Of a stretch of DNA of 64,000 bases, positions 33,092-43,947 are shown piece by piece. A model generated the notes under the pieces. That model was given only the letters and a program-made list of their open reading frames with translations. It had not been told where the DNA came from and ran no database searches. Positions within the stretch are counted from its first letter, which is position 1, and each line of letters begins with the position of its first letter. A program made the translations under genes and the position numbers. Where the stretch lies: the NCBI RefSeq assembly GCF_050948215.1, contig NW_027488622.1, positions 380,501-444,500 of the forward strand, in the 5' to 3' direction. This stretch comes from Halictus rubicundus (taxonomy: Eukaryota; Arthropoda; Insecta; Hymenoptera; Halictidae).

Positions 33092-34543
33092 GGATCTGAG
33101 TATTTTTGGTTGCTCGAGAAACGAAATTGGCAGCTAGTAGCAAATTAAGTTGGATTAGGGAAAATTGCAAAGCGTACAAGGGCGTTCAAAATGTTAACGC
33201 TATGTTTCCTCGGCAAGAAGCTTTCTATAAATAATTAATTAAATAAGTAATTAATTATTATAACCCAACCCCAAAATAGAGTAGAAAAACAATAAAAACC
33301 TAGGAAGAAGGAAACCGTTACGAGGCGAAAGACCGGGTTGAGGTCGAGCCACCCGAAATTTTGTAGCGTTAGACGGACTTGAGTGCTCGAAGAGAACGGT
33401 CGATTGCGAAATTGGCCAGTTTTCGAGTAGAGATTGGGAAGTTGATATTAAAGTATTAGATAGTGTTATTGAAAGGAACAATGCTAACGAACGCGAACAT
33501 TCAAAAGGGACAAAATAAATTTTAATATTCACGGTAAACCAGCTACAAGTGAAGTGAAATAACTTTCGAAGGAAAACTCGAACGGTTACCCCTGACCCGG
33601 GATAAACCGCGATAAACATTGAATTAGTGGACAATAAACAGAATAGACAGTAGCCAAAGTGAAGTGTTTAAAAAAGAAAAGTGGACTAAAGATTAAGGTT
33701 AGATATAGGGAAAACGTAGGCTAGAGTTAGAAAAGTAGAATAGGTTAGTATAGGTTAATGTAAATATAGATATAGAATAGTGTAGATTTTAAATGATACG
33801 ATAGGACAGATGTATAAACACTTCGAAATACTCCGATCGTAAAGAAAATCTGTACCAGGATATTTCCGAGGGTGGGGAGTAACCAAGGGTGAATTCGGAG
33901 AAGTATTCTCCCCCCTGGGGAAAAATTTCCGAAATCCCCACTCTTTTAGGAGTGGGGATCACTCTTTGAGTGCTCGGCCCGGGCTTCACAACGAGCCGTA
34001 TCTCGAAGAGATAGAAAGACTTTTAGTTTCGGCATATAACGGGTGTCCGAGAAATATATTTGCGAAAAATTTGTTCTGAGGGCGTGGGCGTGTGTGGGGT
34101 GGGATCGTAAGACAGTAGCGGGGACAGGGTAACTGGGTTCCCCCCTGGTGAAAAGAAAATCCCCACCCCCCGCACCGTTTTCGAGATAACGGTACCTACA
34201 AGGAGAAGGGCTGGGTCCACAAAAAACTCAATACAGGCCGATTGCTAGGTAGCCCTAGGGCTATCCAAAACCGTCAAAAAAGTGGGGCTTAATAAAGAAA
34301 AATCCCCCACTTCCCTCTTGCGCGGACCCCCGATTTGGACTATTTTTAGTTAATAAGTTAGAGAGAGAGGGAGCGATAGTTTTAGGCAATTGCGGAAATA
34401 GTTGTATAACAGCGATAGATTTAGAATTAGACTTAGATTCAGATTAAGCAATGTAAAAACTTGGAAGTGAATAAACTGTAAGAAATAGCTCATAAAAAAA
34501 GGTGCTCTACGACCATGGTTGCTTCGGACAGTAGCTGCACAAG
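33092..34543. other. Non-coding block replacing most of ORF2, ends in A-run
   Basis: AT-rich, no ORF of note. It ends with AATAAA (about 34471) and an A7 run near 34494-34500, right before ORF2 C-terminal coding resumes. This looks like a 3'-end fragment of another retroelement, or rearranged UTR. It contains GTGGGGA/TCCCCAC foldbacks near 33870-33955. Confidence 0.4.
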
Positions 34544-34824
34544 ATGGGGCGGGAACCGACTGCGCAGTGCCACCACTGCGGTGAAGGCGTTGACACGACG
34601 CGGCACACCTTAGAGAAGTGCCCGGCCTGGGCCGAGCCACGCCGTCCCCTTAGAGACGCAGTGGGCAGCTGGGACACTCGCTGGCGGCCATGATCGACCA
34701 CATGGTCGCCGGCGAGAGGTCGTGGATGGCGGTGGCCTCCTTCTCCGAAGGCGTGATGACGGAGAAGGAGGCCGCCGGGCGGGCCCGGGAGCGGGACCCG
34801 GGCTCCGCTAGGAGAGTATGGTAG
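34544..34824 (+). pseudogene. C-terminus of an R1-clade reverse transcriptase (ORF2 fragment)
   Basis: Carries the C-terminal zinc motif CHHCGEGVDTTRHTLEKC (C-x2-C-...-H-x4-C), then CPAWAEPRRPLRDAVGS. One frameshift near 34670 is followed by MVAGERSWMAVASFSEGVM to a stop at 34824. The endonuclease and RT domains are missing. The motif layout is typical of R1-type ORF2 ends. Followed by GC-rich 3' UTR. Confidence 0.7.
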
Positions 34825-35590
34825 CGGGGTCGACCCCCGCTCCGACGTGTGACCCCACGAGGGGGGCGACGAGGGATGGGAGGGCGCGGGGGTCTCCCCC
34901 GCACCAAATGGTGCCCCCGGGAGTGGGGGTCGGCGCGGGGGGACTCCCCGCGTCCTGATGTGCCCCCGTCATGGGGGGCGGTGGATTTGGGGGCCCGGGA
35001 TGTGAGCTGACCCGGGCCTCCGGGGGGAGCGTGGCTCCCCCCGTGTAGGGACGTCACCCACCGGGATTATATTTTTCGGTGTGGGGGGGGGGGGGGGGGT
35101 ACCGGTCCGTCCCTCCCGTAGGGGAGGGGGATCCGTGGCGGGTTTTGGGTGGAAAGGTTCGGTGCGTGCCGGATCGCGCCTCCGACGGCCCTTCCTTCCG
35201 GTGGCGGCGTCTTCTTGCCTCGGCCGAGGATGGTTATTTCGGGACACCAACCCCGAGCGGGGCACGAAGACTCCGGGAGCTGTGGGCGGACCGTGCTGGG
35301 GCTCGGGAAGCCCAATCCGAAGGCTCCAGGGATGGGGACACCGGGGGGGTCCCTCCGCCCGGAGTCTTGTAGAGTAGGAATTGGGGGAGGCTAACAACCT
35401 CCCCGGGGTATGATGATAGCTGGGGGGTGTCCTGTTGAGTACTCGCGTGATGCAGGCACCTCCCCTTTAGCTTAGGTGGGCATGAGGTTTTAGTGGGTAG
35501 CCTCTGGGGATTGTCCCCAGGTGTAGTCCCACATAACCCCGGCTTCCCCCAGGGAGCCGGGGTATGCGAAAAGCATTTCCTCGCGAAAAA
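34825..35590. other. GC-rich 3' UTR-like region with an uninterrupted G-run
   Basis: Repeated GGGGTCGACCCCC- and CCCCCGGG-type short foldbacks. A run of about 17 G at 35083-35099, G-quadruplex prone. ORFs here are composition artefacts. Likely the 3' UTR of the R1-like fragment. Confidence 0.45.
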
Positions 35591-36655
35591 AGGATAGGTT
35601 CCTCAGGTGGGTGCTAGGGTTAGAGAGGTGCACGCCGGGGTGTATGGTAAGGGAAGAGCTGCAGAGGGAGATGTTGAGGGGGATGGCGGGGTTAAGCGCG
35701 TGGGGCTACGAAAAGAAGCTGAGGAAGGGGAAAGGGGGGGAGCTAGCAAGACTATGTTGGGAGCAGTTAAGAGGAAGGGATAGAAGGGGGGTGGTAACTG
35801 GTTGGGAGAAGGAGGGACGAGGATTTTGGGGAGGGAGGGGGTGGACAGCGGAGGAGGCGGAGGTTTTGATGGAGGAGAGGATAGAGACAGTGAGTGGGGA
35901 GATAGTGAAGAGGGAGAAGAGGAAGCAGCAGGAGGAGAGATGGGAAAAGATAGGAAGAGGAAGGTACAACAGGTGGTATGGGAGGGTGAAGGGAGAGGGG
36001 ATACCAGGTTATTTGAGGAAAGGGTGGGGAGATAGCAGATGGCAAAGGGTGGCCAGGTACAGGTTGGGAAATGAGATGAGAGGTGGTAAGTATGGGTTGG
36101 AGGAGGAGGAGAAATTATGTAGGGTGTGTGGGTGGGAGACGGAAACGTGGAAGCACTTGTGGGAAATGTGTATGGGAGGGGGTGAAGGAAGAGGTTGGCA
36201 GGGGATGATGGGGGAAGTATTAGGGGAGGAAGCAGAAGGAGAGGAATGGCTGAGGAAGGTGGATGAGTGGAGAAAGAGCATGAGTGGAAGAGGCACGGGA
36301 GATGTTACATGAAGGGAGTGAATGAGTAAGAATGGAATGAAAGAGAAGAGCAACCGGAAGAGGGGGTCCAGGAGGTCTTAGGGAAGGATGAGTGAGGTTA
36401 GGAAAGGGGGATCAGAGAGGTATGAATGTGTGGGAGAGGGTGAAATAAGAACGCGGGGTGACATTAGGCGTAAGATCTCTATCTCTCTCTCTCTCTCTCT
36501 CTCATGTATATAGGATAAGTTAAGCTAAGCTAGTTAAGTTAAGTTAAGTTAGGATAAGTTTAACAATAAGTTTAGGTTAAGAGCGATCGCAAGAAGGAGA
36601 AGTGTAAAGGATTGTAACCCCGAGGGGAATCAATAAAGGATATATATATAATGTC
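35591..36655 (+). mobile_element. 5'-truncated non-LTR retrotransposon (3' end only)
   Basis: The last part of an ORF2 (35611-36312) followed by a 3' UTR containing a (TC)n tract at 36476-36503, GTTAA-type pentamer repeats (about 36530-36560), and an ATATATATAAT end. The upstream RT and endonuclease are absent, as expected of incomplete reverse transcription. Confidence 0.65.
35611..36312 (+). pseudogene. Non-LTR ORF2 C-terminal fragment with CCHC motif
   Basis: A 233-codon open frame with no proper start (a truncated ORF2). Rich in Glu, Lys, Arg, Gly and Trp. Contains RYRLGNEMRGGKYGLEEEE and the terminal zinc motif CRVCGWETETWKHLWEMC (C-x2-C-x7-H-x4-C), typical of Jockey/I/R1-superfamily ORF2 C-termini in insects. 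The plus strand is strongly purine-rich through the whole ORF. The frame is intact, so the insertion may be fairly young. Confidence 0.65.
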
Positions 36656-37335
36656 TCTTTCTTTTATGTGGCGTTTTGTGGGTGAATAAACCAAATTGAT
36701 TTTCACTATAAATAGAGATGATATTTATTAAACAATAATTAAACAATATTTATAATATTTACAGATCCATTACCTATAAATAGAGAAATGGCATTTACGG
36801 CCTATTCTTCCCTATATTTCTTACTAATAGTATTTAATACTTTTCAGTCTCAATCTCTCTCTTATCCTCGTGCACGTGTTTCTCGTCTCCTCTGTAATCT
36901 AACCTACCTACTCGTCCCGCGACAAACTTTAAGAGGGTTTGTAAAGTAGTATCCGTACTACTTTATATATATCGTATCGTGTCGAAGAGCTCCAGAGCGG
37001 GAGATCGCACCCGCCCACTCCGGACCATCTGGTAACCCGAACCGCCGGGCGTAATAAAAGGAATCTATTTTTCCATATCCGTTGTCAATTCATTTCGAAA
37101 CACCCGCGCCCTCTCCACAACCCTGGCCGCTGAGCGAATCCAGGAGAGGGCATCCGCGAGCACCGCTCGCGCTTCACGCGAGCGACGCTCCATCGTTACA
37201 AAGGCAGACTCGGTCTGTCTTAGAAATAGGTTTCCTTCTTCGCTGTTCAACCGTCGTGCGATTCGGTCACTTTTGTACTACGCTCTTTCTAGTCGTCTCG
37301 TTCGGTCGCAATCAACGCGTTATTTTGTATATATA
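36656..37335. other. No gene; LTR-Y-like remnant at the right end
   Basis: 37232-37335 matches LTR-Y (from 30826): TTCCTTCTTCGCTGT and CAACGCGTTATT are shared, with moderate divergence. The rest is AT-rich and unassigned. Gypsy-B appears to be inserted in this remnant near 37336. Confidence 0.5.
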
Positions 37336-37437
37336 TGTAATGTGTGATTGAATTATTTGTTGAACGTCAAAGGATTGTAGAGAATAACAAACAGAAACGT
37401 TTCACTGTAAAAATACAAGTGTTTTTATTAATTAAAC

Positions 37438-37911
37438 TGTTTGAGATTGGCTGAATGTGTCGGCAGCGTTTCCGCGCCGACGCGGATCGGCGCCCCGCAA
37501 TTGGCTGGATCGCGGAGAGAAGCGAGATCAGGAATCGATTATTAGATCGCTCTCTAATTGGCCCGCGCCGACGAGACGGGTTACGATCGATTATCATCGT
37601 TTCGCCGGCCCGCTCGCTCGTCCAGTTCGTTTCTAACGCTCTATCAAACTATCTCGCAATCGATCTTGATCTCGACCTCTTGTTCGCGTGAACGCCTCGC
37701 GTCTTTTTGACCGGTTTCGTGCTACAAGAGCTATCTACGGCTCCCGAAATAGACGGGAGATATCCACGTCAAGCTAACTGTTCAAACGTGTTTATTTGTG
37801 TTTACAAACTGTACAAAGTAATCGGTTATAGTTCAACGATCCTCGCGGTGAAATAAAGTCGTTGTGTCAGTAAACCGCGGCTCTTTAGTGTTCGCCTTCC
37901 GATCCCAAACA
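37438..37911 (+). repeat. BEL-3 5' LTR
   Basis: TGTTTGAGATTGG...GATCCCAAACA. Differs from the 3' LTR only at GTTCAACG versus GTTCGACG (about 37835). Confidence 0.95.
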
Positions 37912-37913
37912 TT

Positions 37914-37930
37914 TGGTCCTTCGAGCCGGA
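37914..37930 (+). other. BEL-3 primer-binding site (tRNA-Tyr)
   Basis: TGGTCCTTCGAGCCGGA, two bases after the LTR, complementary to the tRNA-Tyr 3' end. Confidence 0.82.
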
Positions 37931-38004
37931 TCCAGTATACAGTCCACTAAAAGCAAACGTTAAATATATCGTAAAAGACTTCGGTTGAATTCGTGAAGGA
38001 GACA

Positions 38005-41000
38005 ATGGCTGACCTTGTCGACGAACAACGTACGCTCGCGCAGCGAATCTCCCGCGTCGCGATCAACCTTAAGAAGAAGGGTAAGGCGAACATTACTCTG
38101 GGAATGCTTCGGGCGGCTCACTCTTCGATCCAAGAATTCTGGGCTGACTTCTCCCAGGGGGGTCTAAAAATAAGAAAAGCGGCTAAGAACGACGCCAAGT
38201 TGAGGGATAGCGCTTACATCGCGGAAGACGAATTCAGCGATGTACATACAACATATTTGGAGCAAGCTGGAGTTCTCCTCGACATGATCGCCGAATTTGA
38301 AACGGCGGCAGCCGTTAAGGTGCCCTCTGATTCGAACGTAACGCCCGGCGAGGCGACGTTCCAGAGGTCACGCGCAGTGTTGCCAAAGATGGCTCTCCCT
38401 ACTTTCGAGGGTCACTACAAGGACTGGCCATCCTTCCGCGACTTGTTTACCTCGCTTATAATCAACGACTCTTCGTTGTCTCCGGTGGAGCGCCTGCATT
38501 ACTTGAAGACATGCATGAAGGGCGAAGCCATGGCGCTTCTGAAGAACATTCGAACTACGAATGACAATTTCAACATCGCGTGGAACAAGTTGGAGGATCG
38601 CTTCAACAATCCCCGGCTGCTCGTTCAGGCGCAAATAAGAGCTCTATCTTCTGTAGCTCCGCTGCGCAAGGAGTCGGCCGCTGAGATGAAACGTCTCTTT
38701 AACGAAACGTTCGATGCCATTGACGCGCTTGAGAATCTTGGCCGGCCTGTCACTAATGCAGTCGACTGGATCGTGGAATTGACAGTCGAGCGATGGGATC
38801 GGCAATCGCGTCGGGAATGGGAGGATTCTCTCAAGCACTCCAAGGACCATCCTACGCTGGAACAGCTGAGAACCTTTATGGAAGGGCGCATACAAACGTG
38901 TGAAGCGCTCGAACCTCAGACGGACGAAGCGTCCGACGGGAGGAAAGTCAACGTGAAATCTGCGAAGGTGCATACGATGTCCAAGGCGAGTTCGCCCGCG
39001 AAGGTCTGTGCATTGTGCCAGGGCAATCATTTTGTCCTGTATTGTGGCCGGTACCAGGCGAAGACTGCTGCCGAGCGGAAGGAAACAGCCAAGACACTGA
39101 ACCTGTGTTTTAACTGTCTCGGGAAGCATCCTGCGAGTGAGTGCACGTCCTCCAAGCGATGCCAAAAGTGCGAAGGAAAGCACCACACGACTATCCACGA
39201 GGCCGCACCATCCACCAAGTCAACGAAGTCTCCGGAAGCCTTCGTGCAGCACGTCTCCATGCACGTGAGTCGCTCCTCCTTCTCAGTTCTCCTCAGTACA
39301 GCGCGCGTAGCAGTTTCAGGCCCACGGGGACAGGGCTGCTCAGCTCGTTCTCTTATTGACCCTGGCAGTGAAGTCTCCCTCATCACGGAAGCGCTCGCGC
39401 AGCGGCTCGGTGTCAAGCGGAGCCAAGCTCGAGTTCCGCTTCTCGGCGTCGGAGGTGCAAGGGCAAAGTTCACACGAGGGAAAACCACGCTGGTCATATC
39501 TCCCCCTGGCAGAGGAGAACTCCGCTTCCAGATCCCTGTCTATATCCTGCCTGAGCTCTCGCGATACCGGCCGTACAACTTACCTGCTCGAGTCGATTGG
39601 CCGCATATCCGAGGACTGGAGCTCGCCGATCCGGGGTACCACCTAGCCGATCCAGTCGATATCCTGATAGGAGCGGACTCCTACAACATCATCCTTCGAG
39701 AGGGGGTCAGACGGGGGCCGCCACACACTCCTGTAGCGCAGGAAACGGCTCTGGGTTGGATCCTCACCGGAGGCATCGACTCGGGAAACGCCGATGGGTC
39801 ATCGAGCAGGGCGGAGGTTCCGGTCCATCACTGCAATATAGACCGCGAATTAATAGAGTTTCTCACCAGGTTCTGGGAGCAGGAGGAAGTCGAAACTTCG
39901 ATTCCAGCCACCGCTGACGACAGGAAGGCAGAAAAGCACTTCCTAGACACTCACCAACGGCTTCCTGACGGACGGTTCATGGTGCGTCTGCCGTTTGCAA
40001 GGACACCAGAACTGGGAGACTCTCGCCTCATCGCACTGCGTACACTGGACTCGCTGAGCTCCAGATTCCAGCGTTCTGCCGAATTCCGCCAAGCTTACGG
40101 TGAATTTCTGGCAACCTACGAAGCTCTGGGGCATATGGCCGCGACGGCGCATCCAATTTCCCGCGCAGGGTATTATCTCCCGCACCATGGAGTAATGCGG
40201 GAATCGAGCACCACGACGAAACTCAGGGTTGTCTTCAACGGCTCGAAGGCATCCTCCAACGGGAAGTCTCTGAATGAGTTTCTGCTTCGGGGACCTAACT
40301 TGCTGCCGAATCTCGCGGACATCCTTCTACGCTGGCGGCGGTACGCTCTCGTGTTCACAGCGGACATAGAGAAGATGTACCGACAGATCATCGTCCATCC
40401 TGACGACCGGAAATGGCAGAGGATCCTGTGGAGGCCTGCAGGGAAAAGCAGCGTCGTTGACTACGATCTCAACACGGTCACGTACGGACTCACCAGTGCT
40501 CCATATCTGGCGATCCGATGCTTGCACCAACTGGCTAAGGTGGAGGCACAGCGTTTCCCCTTGGGATCTGGCATCTTACTCGAGGAGGTCTACATGGACG
40601 ACGTCCTCACTGGGGCGGACACACCCTCAGAGGCTAAAGCCAAACAAAGGGAACTACGGGAGCTCCTCATGGCGGGCGGTTTTCCTCTGCGCAAGTGGGC
40701 TGCCAACGCGCCGGGTCTACTTGAAGGACTGTCCCGCGACGAGAGGAAGGGCATCGTCGAGTGGGACTCTCCCACGCTCCACAGCGTCCTAGGTATCAAG
40801 TGGTTGCCCTCATCTGATTGTTTCCAGGTCTCCGCTGTGAAGTCTCTTCCGAGCTCGGGATTCACCAAGCGTGCAGTACTCAGCGGGACAGCGCAGCTGT
40901 TCGACCCACTCGGCTGGCTGGCGCCAGTCACGATCGTAGCCAAGGTGCTGATCCAGTCCCTGTGGCTCCTGAAGGTCGATTGGGACACGCCACTACCGGA

Positions 41001-43176
41001 GAAGGAGGAAAAGCTGTGGCGACAGTTCCAGAATGGAATCCCGGAACTGCAGCATCTGCAGGTACCGCGATGGCTCGGAACCAGCTCCTGCAGTTCGCCT
41101 CCCGAACTCCATGGGTTCGCTGATGCCTCCGAGCGCGCCTATGCTGCGGTGGTCTACTCCCGCAGCGTCAACCCGGAGGGAGTGGCGACGGTGTCGCTCA
41201 TCATCGCCAAGTCTAAGGTGGCTCCTCTGAAAAGGGTCTCGCTGCCAAGACTGGAACTCTGCGCCGCTTTCCTGCTGACCAGACTCGTCGAACACGTCGT
41301 CCGGGTGCTGGACTGGCCGTCCGTCGACGTACATCTGTGGTCGGATTCCGCGGTGGCTCTCAGCTGGATCCGAGGACATCCCACACGCTGGCCCACTTAC
41401 GTGGCCAACAGGGTCGCCGAGATCCAGAGGATGCTTCCAGCGGCGAAGTGGCACCACATCCGGAGCGCGGAGAATCCGGCGGACTGTGCCTCCCGAGGGT
41501 TATCTCCGGCGGAACTACCGAAGTTCTCGCTGTGGTGGCGAGGACCCGAGTGGCTCGCCTCACCCGGTCCACTTCCAGAGGAAACCAGGTCAGAGGCAAC
41601 GCACGAAGCAGAGGAGCACCAGGTTCTGCACGTCACCAGCCGGGAGAAGAGCAGTTCCTCGGAACTAGTCGAACGCTTCTCAAGTTTGAATCGGCTGCTC
41701 CGGGTCCTGGCCTGGTGCCGCCGATGGGTTCCTGGAAATCGACAAGGAGAGTCATTCATCACGGCAGCCGAGATTCGGACAAGCAAACTCACCCTTCTAC
41801 GACTGGAACAGGCCGCAGCGTTCGCGGAGGACATCGCCAACCTTCGGAAGGGTCGACCGCTAGCCGCCAGAAGCCGGCTAGCCAAGCTGTGTCCAATCCT
41901 GGACAAAGACGGGGTGCTGCGCGTGGGAGGGCGGATACAGGCCGCGAACCTCCCATACGACCGGACTCATCCCGCGATCCTTCCTGACGAATCCTCCTTA
42001 GCTAGGTTGTGGGTCGATGCTGCCCACAAACGATGCTTGCATGGAGGAACACAGCTCACACTGGCTACGCTGCGCCAGGAGTGCTGGATCCTCAAGGGTC
42101 GCCACTTAGTTAAGGCCTGCATCCATCGGTGCACCACCTGTATACGCTGGAAAGGCCAAACAGCCCCGCCAAGAATGGGAAACCTTCCATTATCTCGAAT
42201 AACGCCTAGTCGTCCCTTTTTCAGATCAGGCATCGACTACGCAGGACCCATACACGTGCCAACCAGTCGGGGTCGTGGCAAGCTGACCTCGAAGGGATAC
42301 ATCGCGGTATTTATCTGTCTGGCCACCAGGGCTGTCCACCTGGAGGCTGTCTCGGATGGGTCCACCGAAACCTTCTTGGCAGCACTGCGGAGGTTTATCT
42401 CTCGGCGAGGCCGATGCGCAGAACTTCACAGCGACTGTGGTCGAAACTTCATCGGAGCCAACCACGAGCTCCGAACGCTACTAAAGCAATCCGTGGCACA
42501 GGGAGGTGGCCCATTCGCTGCAGCTTCCAGGGAGGGCATCACCTGGAAATTCAATCCCCCTTCCGCTCCACACTTTGGGGGCATCTGGGAAGCGGCCGTC
42601 AAATCGGTCAAGCACCACCTGCGGAGGCTCATCGGCGAACAGCGGCTTTCCTTCGAGGAGCTTGCCACGCTCCTGACTGGTATCGAAGCCTGTTTAAATT
42701 CTAGGCCAATACTACCGCTGTCCGATGACCCTGAGGATCCAGCAGCTCTAACTCCGGGACATTTCCTAGTCGGGGAACCGCTCCTCGCTATTCCAGAGCC
42801 CAGCCTCGAGGAATTGCCAGTCTCACGGTTATCTCGGTGGCAGTTGGTACAGCAGATGCAGCAGCACTTTTGGAGGCGCTGGTCCCGGGAGTATCTGAAT
42901 TCACTGCAACCGAGGGGCAAGTGGCGACGAGATCAAGCATGGGTCAAGGCCGGGTCCCTCTGCCTAGTAAAAAACGAAATACTGCCACCCACACAATGGC
43001 CACTAGCGCGCGTCGTCCACGTACACCCGGGGCCAGACGGCTCGACTCGCGTGGTCACTTTACGCACCTCCACTTCACAACTGCTGCGACCGGTGCACAA
43101 GCTCATCCCGCTCCTGGCTCCGGAAATCGATGAGACTGGCCACGGGAACAACCTCGAGGCTGGACTCTCGGCGTAA
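38005..43176 (+). CDS. BEL-3 Gag-Pol polyprotein (1723 residues, intact)
   Basis: The start is taken as the first ATG (38005), 75 bases after the primer site; the upstream GTG is not needed. Domains: Gag (DUF1759-like) to about residue 300; zinc knuckles about 335-395 (CALCQGNHFVLYC, CFNCLGKHPASEC, CQKCEGKHH); aspartic protease (LIDPGSEVSLIT, Asp near 452); RT with EVYMDDVLTG (YMDD at about 863); RNase H (HGFADASERAYAA near 1035, LWSDSAVALSWI); integrase zinc region (LHGGTQLTLATL) and DDE core (Asp 1411, Asp 1477, Glu 1529; GIDYAGPI, HSDCGRNF, GGIWEAAVK); C-terminal DUF5641-like region (RLSRWQLVQQ). Single-frame Gag-Pol is usual for BEL/Pao. No lesion seen, so potentially functional. No envelope gene. 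Confidence 0.96.
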   Translation: MADLVDEQRTLAQRISRVAINLKKKGKANITLGMLRAAHSSIQEFWADFSQGGLKIRKAAKNDAKLRDSAYIAEDEFSDVHTTYLEQAGVLLDMIAEFETAAAVKVPSDSNVTPGEATFQRSRAVLPKMALPTFEGHYKDWPSFRDLFTSLIINDSSLSPVERLHYLKTCMKGEAMALLKNIRTTNDNFNIAWNKLEDRFNNPRLLVQAQIRALSSVAPLRKESAAEMKRLFNETFDAIDALENLGRPVTNAVDWIVELTVERWDRQSRREWEDSLKHSKDHPTLEQLRTFMEGRIQTCEALEPQTDEASDGRKVNVKSAKVHTMSKASSPAKVCALCQGNHFVLYCGRYQAKTAAERKETAKTLNLCFNCLGKHPASECTSSKRCQKCEGKHHTTIHEAAPSTKSTKSPEAFVQHVSMHVSRSSFSVLLSTARVAVSGPRGQGCSARSLIDPGSEVSLITEALAQRLGVKRSQARVPLLGVGGARAKFTRGKTTLVISPPGRGELRFQIPVYILPELSRYRPYNLPARVDWPHIRGLELADPGYHLADPVDILIGADSYNIILREGVRRGPPHTPVAQETALGWILTGGIDSGNADGSSSRAEVPVHHCNIDRELIEFLTRFWEQEEVETSIPATADDRKAEKHFLDTHQRLPDGRFMVRLPFARTPELGDSRLIALRTLDSLSSRFQRSAEFRQAYGEFLATYEALGHMAATAHPISRAGYYLPHHGVMRESSTTTKLRVVFNGSKASSNGKSLNEFLLRGPNLLPNLADILLRWRRYALVFTADIEKMYRQIIVHPDDRKWQRILWRPAGKSSVVDYDLNTVTYGLTSAPYLAIRCLHQLAKVEAQRFPLGSGILLEEVYMDDVLTGADTPSEAKAKQRELRELLMAGGFPLRKWAANAPGLLEGLSRDERKGIVEWDSPTLHSVLGIKWLPSSDCFQVSAVKSLPSSGFTKRAVLSGTAQLFDPLGWLAPVTIVAKVLIQSLWLLKVDWDTPLPEKEEKLWRQFQNGIPELQHLQVPRWLGTSSCSSPPELHGFADASERAYAAVVYSRSVNPEGVATVSLIIAKSKVAPLKRVSLPRLELCAAFLLTRLVEHVVRVLDWPSVDVHLWSDSAVALSWIRGHPTRWPTYVANRVAEIQRMLPAAKWHHIRSAENPADCASRGLSPAELPKFSLWWRGPEWLASPGPLPEETRSEATHEAEEHQVLHVTSREKSSSSELVERFSSLNRLLRVLAWCRRWVPGNRQGESFITAAEIRTSKLTLLRLEQAAAFAEDIANLRKGRPLAARSRLAKLCPILDKDGVLRVGGRIQAANLPYDRTHPAILPDESSLARLWVDAAHKRCLHGGTQLTLATLRQECWILKGRHLVKACIHRCTTCIRWKGQTAPPRMGNLPLSRITPSRPFFRSGIDYAGPIHVPTSRGRGKLTSKGYIAVFICLATRAVHLEAVSDGSTETFLAALRRFISRRGRCAELHSDCGRNFIGANHELRTLLKQSVAQGGGPFAAASREGITWKFNPPSAPHFGGIWEAAVKSVKHHLRRLIGEQRLSFEELATLLTGIEACLNSRPILPLSDDPEDPAALTPGHFLVGEPLLAIPEPSLEELPVSRLSRWQLVQQMQQHFWRRWSREYLNSLQPRGKWRRDQAWVKAGSLCLVKNEILPPTQWPLARVVHVHPGPDGSTRVVTLRTSTSQLLRPVHKLIPLLAPEIDETGHGNNLEAGLSA

Positions 43177-43473
43177 CTAAAAAAAATCATGTAACTTTTT
43201 CATTTCGTGGTCGATTCACCTCATTCCATCATGAAGTCATTTCACTCACCTGGTACATAGCTCACTCTGTAAATCATCACTGCATCACTCGGCACCATCT
43301 TCGCGTTCACTCGTCACTTGTAACTTCGTAAATTACTACGCACTTCTTTCTGTTGTAGAAACTACGCAACACGTTGCTGACCCATTCAGCCGAGCCATTC
43401 ATCTGTTTCGCATCTCCCCACTACCTCCACACAGCGGTTTAATTTCGTCATTGGCTGACGAGGCGGGCGGAAA

Positions 43474-43947
43474 TGTTTGAGATTGGCTGAATGTGTCGGC
43501 AGCGTTTCCGCGCCGACGCGGATCGGCGCCCCGCAATTGGCTGGATCGCGGAGAGAAGCGAGATCAGGAATCGATTATTAGATCGCTCTCTAATTGGCCC
43601 GCGCCGACGAGACGGGTTACGATCGATTATCATCGTTTCGCCGGCCCGCTCGCTCGTCCAGTTCGTTTCTAACGCTCTATCAAACTATCTCGCAATCGAT
43701 CTTGATCTCGACCTCTTGTTCGCGTGAACGCCTCGCGTCTTTTTGACCGGTTTCGTGCTACAAGAGCTATCTACGGCTCCCGAAATAGACGGGAGATATC
43801 CACGTCAAGCTAACTGTTCAAACGTGTTTATTTGTGTTTACAAACTGTACAAAGTAATCGGTTATAGTTCGACGATCCTCGCGGTGAAATAAAGTCGTTG
43901 TGTCAGTAAACCGCGGCTCTTTAGTGTTCGCCTTCCGATCCCAAACA
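43474..43947 (+). repeat. BEL-3 3' LTR
   Basis: 474 bases, preceded by the polypurine tract at about 43460-43473, followed by TSD TAAAC. Bases 43177-43459 are the 3' untranslated internal region, with no ORF. Confidence 0.95.

Larger units (their letters stand above)
37438..43947 (+). mobile_element. BEL-3, complete BEL/Pao retrotransposon
   Basis: 6510 bases with 474-base LTRs differing at one position by eye, TSD TAAAC (37433-37437 and 43948-43952), tRNA-Tyr primer site, one uninterrupted Gag-Pol ORF and polypurine tract GAGGCGGGCGGAAA directly before the 3' LTR. All structural parts expected for an autonomous copy are present. Inserted in the LTR of gypsy-B. Confidence 0.96.

Noticed and set aside
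36520..36570. Telomeric TTAGG repeats
   Set aside because: Only GTTAA-type pentamers with isolated TTAGG; no array.
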